Positions 17,279 through 27,059 of a DNA stretch of 64,000 bases are shown here, one piece after another. Made by a program: the position numbers and the translations under genes. The notes beneath the pieces are model-generated. The model ran no database searches and was not told the DNA's origin. It saw nothing but the letters and a program-made list of their open reading frames with translations. The DNA comes from Oscillospiraceae bacterium (GTDB lineage Bacteria; Bacillota; Clostridia; Oscillospirales; Acutalibacteraceae): NCBI GenBank assembly GCA_015066105.1, contig SVOY01000001.1:62001-126000 (forward strand), in the 5' to 3' direction. Numbering within the stretch: position 1 is the first letter of the stretch; the number at the start of each line of letters is the position of its first letter.

Positions 17279-20200
17279 ATGAATAACAGTTTTGAACAAC
17301 TTTTCGGTGCTTTTTCAGAAGAAGCACTGCATCAGGCCTTTAAGGACTGTGAAATTGAAAATGTAAGAATAAGCATGGAAAAAAAGAGCATCGAGATTGA
17401 TGCTTTTTTTCCGCTTGTTGTAAATTATAAAGTTATAGAGGGTGCGGAGAATGCTTTAAGAGAAAAGCTTCTTGTAAATTCGGTAACAATCTTTCCTAGG
17501 ATGCCTGCGGAAAGCTTTTCAGAGGAGTATTATTCCTCCCTTGTGTTTGAGGCTAACCGCGCCATTGCCGCAACAAACGGCTTTTTTGCCCACAGCAGTG
17601 CACGCTTTGACGGCAGAACGCTTTACGTTGAGCTTTCTCACGGCGGCGGAGACATCTTAAAGGGTGTGGGTGCCGATGAGTTTATGAAAAGGCTTATCAA
17701 AAAACGCTTTTTGCGCGATGTTGAGGTGCAGTTCTGCGGACAGACGGAGCTTTCCATAAGCGACGAGGAAATAGAAGCCTTTCATAAAAAGGCAGAGGAG
17801 GAAAACCTGCTCAAAAAGGGCATTGACCCCGCCTTTGCCGCTCCCTCAAAGCCGAAGGAGCATAAGATTGTTGAGGGCATACCTCTTTATCTTGAAACGG
17901 CAAAGCCGATTTTCGGCAACAAAATCACAAAAAATCCCCGCCCCCTCAGGGAAATTTCACCCGAGGACGGCTCCTGCGTTGTGTGGGGTGATGTTTTTGC
18001 CTTTGAAACAAGAGAAACCCGTGACGGCAGAAGCAACATCGTAACCTTCAACATCACCGACGGCACATACTCCTATACCTGCAAAATTTTTGACCGCAAG
18101 GAAATCTGCGAAAACATAATTGATAAGGTAAAAGACGGCGTTACCGTTATGATAAGGGGCGACCTTGCCTTTGATAAATTCTCCGGCGAAAATGTAATTT
18201 CACCAAGAGCTATAAGCCTTGTTGAAAAAATCAAAAAGACCGACGATGCCGAAGAAAAGCGCGTTGAGCTTCACCTTCATACAAAAATGTCAATGATGGA
18301 CGGTATGACCGATGCTGCGGCCCTTGTCAAGCGCGCAATCTCATGGGGTCACAAGGCTATTGCCATTACCGACCACGGCGTTGTTCAGGCTTACCCCGAG
18401 GCCGTTGGTGCGGCAGGCGGCAAAATCAAAATCCTCTACGGTATGGAGGGCTATTTTATGGACGATACCGAAATGAATTTTGAAACCTGGAAAAAGGGCA
18501 AAAACAAGTATTTCCATCAGATTCTTATTGTCCGTAACCTTACGGGCCTTAAAAACCTTTACAAGCTTATTACCCTTTCAAACCTTCAGTATTTCCACAG
18601 ACGACCCATTATTCCCAAAAGTGAGCTTATTAAGCACCGTGAGGGTCTTATTGTGGGCAGTGCCTGTGAGGCAGGTGAGGTTTACCGCGCCATTGCAGAG
18701 GGAAAAAGCGACGAGGAAATTCTGAAAATTGCCTCCTTCTACGATTATCTTGAAATTCAGCCCTGCGGCAACAACGAATATATGATAAGAAGTGAAAGGT
18801 TTCCTCATGTCAACTCCGTTGAGGATATACGCAACTTCAACCGCAAGGTTATTCACGTTGCCGATGCCCTCGGCAAAATGGTTGTTGCAACCTGTGACGT
18901 TCACTTCATTGACCCGGGCGATGCAAAGTACCGTGCCATTCTTATGGCAGGTCAGGGCTTCCCCGATGCGGATAATCAGGCACCGCTTTATTTCCGCACA
19001 ACAGAGGAAATGCTTGCTGAGTTTGATTATCTCGGTGAGGAAACCGCAAGGGAAATTGTAATAACCAACACAAATAAAATTGCCGATATGGTGGAAAAAA
19101 TCATCCCCATACCCAGCGGCAACTATCCTCCCTCACTTGAGGGTGCCGACGAGGAGCTGACAAGGCTCTGCTGGGAGAGGGTAAAGGACCATTACGGTGA
19201 CCCCGTGCCCGAATATGTTGCAAAAAGGCTCGATAAGGAGCTTACCTCCATTATCAAGCACGGCTTCGGTGTTCTTTATATGATTGCGCAGAAGCTTGTT
19301 AAAAACTCCAACGAGAACGGCTATCTTGTAGGCTCACGAGGCTCTGTAGGCTCGTCCTACGTTGCCAATGCCTCGGGTATTTCCGAGGTTAACCCCCTTG
19401 CTCCCCATTACCGCTGTCCAAAATGCCGCTACAGTGAGTTCTTTTTAAACGGTGAGATTGGCTCAGGCTATGACCTTCCGCCCAAAAGCTGTCCCAACTG
19501 CGGCACCGATCTTATCCGTGACGGCCACGATATTCCCTTTGAAACCTTCCTCGGCTTCAAGGGTGACAAGAGCCCCGATATCGACCTTAACTTCTCGGGT
19601 GAATATCAGTCAAGAGCTCACCGCTACACGGAAACGCTTTTCGGTGACGGCCACGTATTCAAGGCGGGTACAATCGCTTCCGTTGCCGATAAAACGGCCT
19701 ACGGCTACGTTAAAAAATATCTGCAGGAAAGAGACATTGTTGTAAGCCGTGCCGAGGAGGACAGACTCACAAGGGGCTGTACCGGTGTAAAGCGTACAAC
19801 GGGTCAGCACCCGGGCGGTATGGTTGTTGTGCCCAATGAGTTTGTTTTCTCTGACTTCACTCCCATTCAGCATCCTGCTGACGATGCCAAGAGCGACACC
19901 CGTACAACCCACTTTGATTTCCACGCGCTTCACGATACAATTCTGAAGCTTGATAATCTGGGCCATGATGTTCCCACGCTTTATAAATATCTTGAGGACC
20001 TTACGGGCATACCCGCAATGGAAACGGATATCTGTGACCCGAAAATCTATGAGCTCATTTTAAGTCCCGAGCCTCTGGGCGTTACGGCAGAGGACATTGA
20101 CTGCCCCACGGGTACGCTTTCAATTCCCGAAATGGGCACTCCCTTTGTTATTCAGATGCTTCTTGACGCTCAGCCGAAAAACTTCTCAGACCTTCTGCAG

Positions 20201-21013
20201 GTTTCGGGCCTTTCTCACGGCACCGATGTTTGGCTCGGCAACGCTCAGGAGCTTATCAAAAACGGCACCTGCACAATTTCAGAGGTTATCGGTACCCGAG
20301 ATAATATTATGGTTTATCTTATGCATAAGGGTGTTGAGCCGAGCGTTGCCTTCAAGATTATGGAAATTGTCCGTAAGGGTAAGGCAACAAAGCTCCTTAC
20401 CGACGAGCATATTCAGATTATGAAGGATAACGGTGTTGAGCAGTGGTACATTGACTCCTGTATGAAAATCAAGTATATGTTCCCCAAGGCTCACGCCGCC
20501 GCTTACGTAAGTGCGGCACTTCGCCTCGGCTGGTACAAGATTTACTATCCTCTTGAATATTACGCCGCCTTTATGACGGTGCGCGGCGGAGACCTTGAAG
20601 CCGTTACCGTGCTCAAGGGCAGAGATGCTGTTAAGCGCAGAATGGCAGAAATCAAAATGAAGGGTAACGATGCTCAGCCCAAGGAGCTCAATATGTATCC
20701 CACACTGCAGGTTGTAAATGAGATGATGGCACGAGGAGTCGAATTCCTTCCTATTGACATTTATAAGTCAGACGCTCTTACCTACAAAATTGAGGACGGA
20801 AAAATCCGTATGCCCTTCGGTGCACTCAGCGGTGTTGGTGACAATGCGGCAATAGCCCTTGCAAAAGCAAGAGAGGGTGCAAACGAGTTCGTTTCAATCG
20901 ATGACTTTGCTCAGAAGGCCAGCGCATCCTCCTCAACCGTTGAGGCTTTGCGCCAGGTGGGTGCCTTCGGCAATCTGCCCGAGACAAGGCAGATGAGTCT
21001 GTTTGATTTTTAA
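17279..21013 (+). CDS. polC: DNA polymerase III alpha subunit PolC-type, lacking the inserted DnaQ-like exonuclease domain
   Basis: OB fold, PHP (HLHTKMSMMDG, ITDHGVVQAYPEA), Zn-finger CPKC...CPNC, DIPFETFLGFKGDKSPDIDLNFSGEYQ; no FDxETTG exo motif. Confidence 0.95.
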   Translation: MNNSFEQLFGAFSEEALHQAFKDCEIENVRISMEKKSIEIDAFFPLVVNYKVIEGAENALREKLLVNSVTIFPRMPAESFSEEYYSSLVFEANRAIAATNGFFAHSSARFDGRTLYVELSHGGGDILKGVGADEFMKRLIKKRFLRDVEVQFCGQTELSISDEEIEAFHKKAEEENLLKKGIDPAFAAPSKPKEHKIVEGIPLYLETAKPIFGNKITKNPRPLREISPEDGSCVVWGDVFAFETRETRDGRSNIVTFNITDGTYSYTCKIFDRKEICENIIDKVKDGVTVMIRGDLAFDKFSGENVISPRAISLVEKIKKTDDAEEKRVELHLHTKMSMMDGMTDAAALVKRAISWGHKAIAITDHGVVQAYPEAVGAAGGKIKILYGMEGYFMDDTEMNFETWKKGKNKYFHQILIVRNLTGLKNLYKLITLSNLQYFHRRPIIPKSELIKHREGLIVGSACEAGEVYRAIAEGKSDEEILKIASFYDYLEIQPCGNNEYMIRSERFPHVNSVEDIRNFNRKVIHVADALGKMVVATCDVHFIDPGDAKYRAILMAGQGFPDADNQAPLYFRTTEEMLAEFDYLGEETAREIVITNTNKIADMVEKIIPIPSGNYPPSLEGADEELTRLCWERVKDHYGDPVPEYVAKRLDKELTSIIKHGFGVLYMIAQKLVKNSNENGYLVGSRGSVGSSYVANASGISEVNPLAPHYRCPKCRYSEFFLNGEIGSGYDLPPKSCPNCGTDLIRDGHDIPFETFLGFKGDKSPDIDLNFSGEYQSRAHRYTETLFGDGHVFKAGTIASVADKTAYGYVKKYLQERDIVVSRAEEDRLTRGCTGVKRTTGQHPGGMVVVPNEFVFSDFTPIQHPADDAKSDTRTTHFDFHALHDTILKLDNLGHDVPTLYKYLEDLTGIPAMETDICDPKIYELILSPEPLGVTAEDIDCPTGTLSIPEMGTPFVIQMLLDAQPKNFSDLLQVSGLSHGTDVWLGNAQELIKNGTCTISEVIGTRDNIMVYLMHKGVEPSVAFKIMEIVRKGKATKLLTDEHIQIMKDNGVEQWYIDSCMKIKYMFPKAHAAAYVSAALRLGWYKIYYPLEYYAAFMTVRGGDLEAVTVLKGRDAVKRRMAEIKMKGNDAQPKELNMYPTLQVVNEMMARGVEFLPIDIYKSDALTYKIEDGKIRMPFGALSGVGDNAAIALAKAREGANEFVSIDDFAQKASASSSTVEALRQVGAFGNLPETRQMSLFDF

Positions 21014-21093
21014 TTACAAAAAATAAAAAAATGTAAAAACATATTGCAAAAATAAAAATAAAGAGTTAAAATGTCAACAAAGGAGGAATAAAA

Positions 21094-21921
21094 ATGGAAT
21101 TAAACTTTATTGACTGGCCGTCATTTAAAGATGTAGTTCTTGAAGGCGGCACAACTCTTGCCGAGTACTGTGCACAGTATGCGGCAGTTCAGACAAACTG
21201 GGTTTATACCCTCGCAGCATTTATCTGTATTGCAATTCTGCTCATTAAAAAGAACAAAAAGTGGTATTGGTATATGTTCATTATTCTTTATATGATCATG
21301 TCCGTTACTTCGGTAGGTATGCACACCGCAAACTACGGTGAATTCCAGCCCGGTGTTCTTACAACAAAGCTCCTTGCAAGCTACATTGATATGTCCTTTA
21401 CAGAGCTTGTAGCCTGGTCGGGCGTTTGCTGCTTTGCATTTGAGTTTTATCAGAGTGCGAGCGAAAGGAAAAAGAGGAATATTTTCCTTATATCCGTTAC
21501 GGTGATTATGGCTATTGTTCTTACCGTGCTTACATATGAGGTATTTGTGCTTCACGACAGACCGCTTTACATCGGCGGCGGCGGAGCTCCCATGGACGGT
21601 AAAACCGGCGGCCTTTCCCTTGCGGAATTCGGTTGCTTCCTTACGGCACTTCCCATTCTTTATCTTCTCGGTGCAAACTTCAAAAAGATGGCTTCATCAG
21701 AAAAAATTCTCTTTGTTCTTATTATTCTTACCTTCCTTGTTGCCTTCATTATCACTTCACTCTGGGGCGATAACGAAATCAACACCTTCATTCTCGGCAA
21801 CATCCACGGCCACTCAATCTGGCACATTCTCACAGCTCTTGCAATGCTTGAGGTTGTATTCTGGGTTGACCAGCGCACAGTGAATCAGATGCTTCGTGAG
21901 GCAGGGCTTAAGGAAATCTAA
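21094..21921 (+). CDS. Polytopic membrane protein, possible CREST/ceramidase-like hydrolase
   Basis: About 7 hydrophobic segments; polar residues S..S..GMH, D in TM region, and C-terminal HGHSIWH. Confidence 0.45.
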   Translation: MELNFIDWPSFKDVVLEGGTTLAEYCAQYAAVQTNWVYTLAAFICIAILLIKKNKKWYWYMFIILYMIMSVTSVGMHTANYGEFQPGVLTTKLLASYIDMSFTELVAWSGVCCFAFEFYQSASERKKRNIFLISVTVIMAIVLTVLTYEVFVLHDRPLYIGGGGAPMDGKTGGLSLAEFGCFLTALPILYLLGANFKKMASSEKILFVLIILTFLVAFIITSLWGDNEINTFILGNIHGHSIWHILTALAMLEVVFWVDQRTVNQMLREAGLKEI

Positions 21922-21971
21922 AATTAAGGGGGCTGTAATTTTTTGCAGTCCCTTTTAATTTCTTTAAAAGG

Positions 21972-22000
21972 TTGACAAATTATTACTCTTGTGTTAAGAT
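21972..22000 (+). promoter_or_regulatory. Sigma-A type promoter
   Basis: TTGACA-17 nt-TAAGAT upstream of putP. Confidence 0.55.
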
Positions 22001-22048
22001 TAAGAATAACTTTATCGCAGTAAAGCGAAAAACAAAGGAGATTTCAAA

Positions 22049-23551
22049 ATGACCTCACAACTTTTAGCATTTATTCTTTATTTCCTGCTTGTTCTCGGAA
22101 TAGGTGTATTTTTTATGTTCCGTACAAGAAACGGCGGTGATAAGGATTATTTCCTCGGCGGACGCTCAATGGGTCCCTGGGTTACGGCAATGAGCGCTCA
22201 GGCCTCGGATATGAGCGGCTGGCTTCTTATGGGCTTCCCCGGCAGTATTCTTGCTTTCGGTATGGGCCAGGTGTGGATTGGTATAGGCCTTGCACTGGGC
22301 ACAATCGCGAACTGGATTTTTATTGCAAAAAGGCTCCGTAATTTTTCAAAGGCCGCAAAGGACTCTATCACCCTTCCTCAGTATATGACAAACCGTTTTC
22401 TTGCAACAAGTCCGGCATTGCAGATTATCTGCGCCGTGGTTTTTCTTGTGTTCTTTACGGTTTACGTTGCATCATCCTTCGTTGCAGGCGCAACTGTTCT
22501 CACCTCGGTTGTTCCTCAGCTTCAGGGTAAGGAAAGCATAGCACTTCTTATTTTTGCACTTATCATTATTGCTTACACCTTCTCAGGTGGCTTTAAGGCT
22601 GTTTGCTGGACAGACTTTTTCCAGGGCCTTATGATGCTTGTTGCTCTTCTTGCAGTTCCCGTTGTTATTCTTGTAACCAAGGAGCTTGACCCTGCAAACC
22701 TTAACTTTATGGGCACAGACGGCGTAATGAACACCTTCGGCACAAATCCCTTTGCCGCAAAGCCTCAGGAGATTATCTCAGGCCTTGCATGGGGTCTCGG
22801 ATACTTCGGTATGCCTCACATTCTTGTAAGATTTATGTCTATCAAAAAGGCATCAATGATTAAAACCTCTTCAACTGTTGCTATTATCTGGGTTATTCTT
22901 TCACTCGGTGCCGCCATTGTTATTGCAATTCTCGGCAGAATGATGATGGGCGCAGAGCTTGTAGCCGCAGGTAAGCAGGCAAGCATTTTCATTGAGCTTG
23001 TAACAGATTTGTTCCCCGGTTTTATTGCAGGTCTTCTTCTTTCGGCAATCGTTGCCGCCGCAATGAGCACTGCCGATTCTCAGCTTCTGGTTGCATCCTC
23101 ATCCTTCACAAGTGATATTTATAAGGCTGTTTTCAGAAAAAAGGCATCTGATAAGGAAACACTCTGGGTGGGCAGGCTTGTTGTTATCATTGTTGCTGTA
23201 ATTGCTTATTTTATCGCAAACAGCAAGGGCAGCGGTGCTCAGGCAATTATGAATATGGTTGAAAATGCCTGGGGCGGCTTCGGTGCCTCCTTCGGCCCCG
23301 TTATTATCCTTTCACTTTTCTGGAAGAGAACAACCTACAAGGGCGCAATCGCAGGCGTTGTTTGCGGTGCGGTTGTTGACGTGCTCTGGCTTGTTTTCCT
23401 TACCTCCTCAACTGGAATTTACGAAATTCTTCCCGGATTTATTGCCGGTCTTCTGGCCTGCGTTGCAGTCAGCCTTATCGATAAGGCACCTTCAAAAGAG
23501 GTTGTTGAAATTTTTGAAAAGGCAACTGCCAAGGGTTATGACGAAGAATAA
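22049..23551 (+). CDS. putP: Sodium/proline symporter family protein
   Basis: SSS family: DKDYFLGGRSMGPWVTAMSAQASDMSGWLLMGFPG. Confidence 0.92.
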   Translation: MTSQLLAFILYFLLVLGIGVFFMFRTRNGGDKDYFLGGRSMGPWVTAMSAQASDMSGWLLMGFPGSILAFGMGQVWIGIGLALGTIANWIFIAKRLRNFSKAAKDSITLPQYMTNRFLATSPALQIICAVVFLVFFTVYVASSFVAGATVLTSVVPQLQGKESIALLIFALIIIAYTFSGGFKAVCWTDFFQGLMMLVALLAVPVVILVTKELDPANLNFMGTDGVMNTFGTNPFAAKPQEIISGLAWGLGYFGMPHILVRFMSIKKASMIKTSSTVAIIWVILSLGAAIVIAILGRMMMGAELVAAGKQASIFIELVTDLFPGFIAGLLLSAIVAAAMSTADSQLLVASSSFTSDIYKAVFRKKASDKETLWVGRLVVIIVAVIAYFIANSKGSGAQAIMNMVENAWGGFGASFGPVIILSLFWKRTTYKGAIAGVVCGAVVDVLWLVFLTSSTGIYEILPGFIAGLLACVAVSLIDKAPSKEVVEIFEKATAKGYDEE

Positions 23552-23566
23552 TTAAATAAAAAAATC

Positions 23567-23612
23567 TGCGGAATGTTGTTGCAGTCAAAGCAATGACATT
23601 CCGCTTTTTTAC
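23567..23612 (+). terminator. Rho-independent terminator
   Basis: GCGGAATG...CATTCCGC TTTTTT. Confidence 0.75.
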
Positions 23613-23705
23613 TGTCCATAAAATGTCTCTTCTGAAAAATAATAAGCATTGAAAAAAAGTGCAGTGTGTTGTATAATAGGCACATCAAAGCAAAAGGAGA
23701 AGGCT

Positions 23706-26700
23706 ATGCTTAATTTTATTATCGGTGCAAAGGGCGGCGGCAAAACCGCAAGGGCTCACCAAATTCTCGGTGAAGCGGTCAGAAGGGGAGAAAAGGCAAT
23801 GCTTATTGTCCCCAAGCAGTTTACCTTTCAGAGCGACAAAAGAATACTTGAGCTTTTAGGTCCCCGCCTTGCCTGTGAGGTTGAGGTGCTTTCCTTTTCG
23901 CGCCTTGCCACGGTTGTGCTGCAGACCTTCGGCGGCATAGCCCGCCCCGTTGCAAAGCAGGGTGCAAGGAATATTCTTATGTCCCTTGCCGTTGAAGCCG
24001 TAAGTGATAAGCTTGTGGTTTTTGCAAGGCATAAAAACGAAATTGCTGTTGTTACAAGAATGCTTGACACCCTTGACGAAATGAAAAAAGAGGGCATCAG
24101 CCTTGATGAATTTGAAAAAAGCACTTCTCAGCTTGAGGATAAGCTTCTTAAGGAAAAGGCCCGCGAAACCGCACTTATCCTTCGCGCCTACGAGGCAACG
24201 GTTGCGCAGAATTATTTTGACGATGCTGACCTTCTTTCCTTTGTTGCCGATACCCTTAAGGGGAAGGATTTCTTCACGGACAAAACCCTTGTGATTGACG
24301 GCTTTTCCTATTTTACAAAGCCGGAGCTTGATATAATTTTAACCGCCCTTTACAGCGCAAAGGATGTTTACGTAACCCTTACAAGCGATGATATAAATAA
24401 AAAGGACGAGCTTTCGCCCTTTGCCTTCTGTAATGAAAGTGCAAGAAAGCTCCGCCTTATTGCGGGCAACAACGGTGTCTCCCACGGCAGGGTGATTGTC
24501 TGCGAAAGAAATGCAGCTGACTTTGACGGAGCGTTATTATGCCTTGAGGGTGAGCTTTATAAGCCCTTGCCCCGTACCTTTGAAAAAGCGGGCGGCGCAA
24601 TTACTCTCACCTCGGCATCAACCCTTCTTTCCGAATGTGACTTTGTTGCAAGAAAAATAAAAAAGCTTTTAAGAAGCGGCAGATACCGTTGCCGCGATAT
24701 TGCCGTGTGCTACCGCAACGCTGACGGCTATGAAAGGCAGCTTCGCCACGCACTGAAAAAATACGGCGTGCCGCTTTTTGAGGATAAAAGGCAGAATATT
24801 GAAAACCAACCCCTCGTTGCCTTTATCTCCTGCCTTATTGAGCTTATAGCCTCAGGCTTTGACTCGGACTCTGTTTTCCGCCTTTGCAAAACGGGGCTTA
24901 TGGGTATTACTGCCGAGGAAATTTCAGAAATTGAGAATTACTGTTTTATGTGGGATATAACGGGCAGAAAATGGCTTTCGCCCTTTACGGAAAATCCCGA
25001 CGGCCTCGGTGAAAAAATGACGGCGGAAAGGGCGGCGGCTCTTGAGCGCATAAACACCGTGAGAGAAAAAATAGTCACCCCCGTGCAAAGCCTCAGGGAT
25101 AGCTTTGAGGACAAAAACGGCAGGCAGGCCGTTAAGCTCATCTATGACTTTTTAAGAAATAACGGCGTTGATGAACGGCTTAAGGAATATGCCGTGGGCC
25201 TTGAGCAGTCGGGGCTTATTGAGCTTGCCCTTGAGCAGGAGCAGGTGTGGGATATTGTGATGGAGTGCTTTGACGAAATTGCTTGCACCCTTGATGAAAA
25301 TGCCGTTTCGGCTGAGCGCTTTTGTGAAATATTTACGCTTGTAACAGCGTCAAAAAGCCTCGGCAAGCTGCCCGACGGCTTTGATGAGGTAATGCTCTGC
25401 CCGGCAGAAAGAATGCTTACAAACAATCTTCCCGTTGTGTTTGTTATGGGCCTTAATGCCGGTGTTTTCCCTGCCTCGGCAGGAGAACACGGCATTTTCT
25501 CCCAAAGGGAAAAGGACAGCTTCAGAAGCCTCGGCATTGACCTTGGCGAGGATACGGGCAGCTTTGTGCTTAAGGAAAGATTTCTCCTTTACAATGCTCT
25601 TGCTTCGGCCTCAAAGGAGCTTCATCTCACCTTCTGCAACACGGGCAGCGGCGGCGAAAAGCTTACACCCTCTGAGGCGGTTGACGAAATAAAGCGCATT
25701 TTCCCCTTGCTTAAAATTGAAAGCGAAAAAACGGAAAAGGAGCTTGAGCTTGTTGAAAGTGAGCAGTCTGCCTTTGAGCTTATGGCCAAAAGCTGGACCC
25801 TTGAAACGCCCTTTATTACAAGTCTGAAAAAATATTTCTCCGATAAAGGCGGATATGCCGAGCGCCTTGCGGCGATAAGAAGAGCCGTTGACGGTGAGGA
25901 TTTTGCCTTCAGAGACGGCGAAAACGCCGTGACACTTTTCGGCGAAAATATGAGCTTTTCCGCTTCAAAGCTTGAGGATTACGGAAAATGCCCCTTCCTG
26001 TTTTTCTGCCGTTACGGCCTTAAGGCAAAGCCGAGAATAAAGGCAAGACTTGATGCCTCGCAAAGCGGCACCGTCATCCACCACGTGCTGGAGGTGCTTC
26101 TTAAAAAGTACAAGGGCAAGGAGTTTCTTGAGCTCAGCGACGAAAAGCTGAAAATTGAAATCGGCATTATTCTTAAGGAATATATGGACGAAAGCATGGG
26201 CAGTGACGAAGGTAAAACCGAACGCTTTAACTACCTTTATTACCGCACGGGCAAAATTCTTGAATTCATTATGCTTCGCATTAAGGCTGAATTTGAGCAG
26301 AGTGACTTTGCCCCCTGCGATTTTGAGCTTCGCATAGGCAAGGGGGCGGATGTTGAGCCTATGGTGCTTCCCCTTGAAAGGGGCAGTGCATCGCTTTACG
26401 GCTTTATTGACCGCGTTGACAGCCTTGACCTTGACGGGAAAAGATATATCAGGATAGTTGACTATAAATCGGGCGAAAAGAAGTTTAAATTATGCGACGT
26501 AATGGCAGGTATGAATATGCAGATGCTGCTTTATCTTGTAAGCATCTGGCGTAACGGCAAGGGCTATTACGAAAACATAACCCCCTCGGGTGTGCTTTAT
26601 TTCCCTGCAAGGATTTCGCCTCTTTCCGCAGAGCGTGAGACCGACGGTGAGGTGCGGCTTACAAACCGCCTTAAAAGCGCACAGATGAGCGGTATGCTCG

Positions 26701-27059
26701 TTGACGACGGCGAGGTTATAGCGCATATGGAAAAGGATTTGCAGGGTATGTTTATTCCTGCAAGGCTTGACACAAAAAAGCAGGTGCTCAAGGGCGATTT
26801 TATCACGGTAAAACAGCTCTCCCGCCTTGCGGAAAAAATGGACGGCATAATCCGCGATATGGGCAACAGCATCCACAACGGCATTGTGCCCGCAAGGCCG
26901 GTCTGCGGCTCGGCCTATACCGACGTATGCTCCTGGTGCGACTACGGCGACATCTGTATGAAGGAAAATCCCCGTTACAGATATATTGAAAAAAAGACTC
27001 ACGATGAATGTATAACAGAGCTTATGGGAGGTGAAGACGGTGAGCAGAAACTGGACTGA
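23706..27059 (+). CDS. addB: ATP-dependent nuclease subunit B (AddB)
   Basis: GAKGGGKTARAHQIL, nuclease motif IRIVDYKSG, C-terminal Fe-S cysteines CSWCDYGDIC; followed by addA; ATG 23706 with RBS aaggag. Confidence 0.93.
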   Translation: MLNFIIGAKGGGKTARAHQILGEAVRRGEKAMLIVPKQFTFQSDKRILELLGPRLACEVEVLSFSRLATVVLQTFGGIARPVAKQGARNILMSLAVEAVSDKLVVFARHKNEIAVVTRMLDTLDEMKKEGISLDEFEKSTSQLEDKLLKEKARETALILRAYEATVAQNYFDDADLLSFVADTLKGKDFFTDKTLVIDGFSYFTKPELDIILTALYSAKDVYVTLTSDDINKKDELSPFAFCNESARKLRLIAGNNGVSHGRVIVCERNAADFDGALLCLEGELYKPLPRTFEKAGGAITLTSASTLLSECDFVARKIKKLLRSGRYRCRDIAVCYRNADGYERQLRHALKKYGVPLFEDKRQNIENQPLVAFISCLIELIASGFDSDSVFRLCKTGLMGITAEEISEIENYCFMWDITGRKWLSPFTENPDGLGEKMTAERAAALERINTVREKIVTPVQSLRDSFEDKNGRQAVKLIYDFLRNNGVDERLKEYAVGLEQSGLIELALEQEQVWDIVMECFDEIACTLDENAVSAERFCEIFTLVTASKSLGKLPDGFDEVMLCPAERMLTNNLPVVFVMGLNAGVFPASAGEHGIFSQREKDSFRSLGIDLGEDTGSFVLKERFLLYNALASASKELHLTFCNTGSGGEKLTPSEAVDEIKRIFPLLKIESEKTEKELELVESEQSAFELMAKSWTLETPFITSLKKYFSDKGGYAERLAAIRRAVDGEDFAFRDGENAVTLFGENMSFSASKLEDYGKCPFLFFCRYGLKAKPRIKARLDASQSGTVIHHVLEVLLKKYKGKEFLELSDEKLKIEIGIILKEYMDESMGSDEGKTERFNYLYYRTGKILEFIMLRIKAEFEQSDFAPCDFELRIGKGADVEPMVLPLERGSASLYGFIDRVDSLDLDGKRYIRIVDYKSGEKKFKLCDVMAGMNMQMLLYLVSIWRNGKGYYENITPSGVLYFPARISPLSAERETDGEVRLTNRLKSAQMSGMLVDDGEVIAHMEKDLQGMFIPARLDTKKQVLKGDFITVKQLSRLAEKMDGIIRDMGNSIHNGIVPARPVCGSAYTDVCSWCDYGDICMKENPRYRYIEKKTHDECITELMGGEDGEQKLD

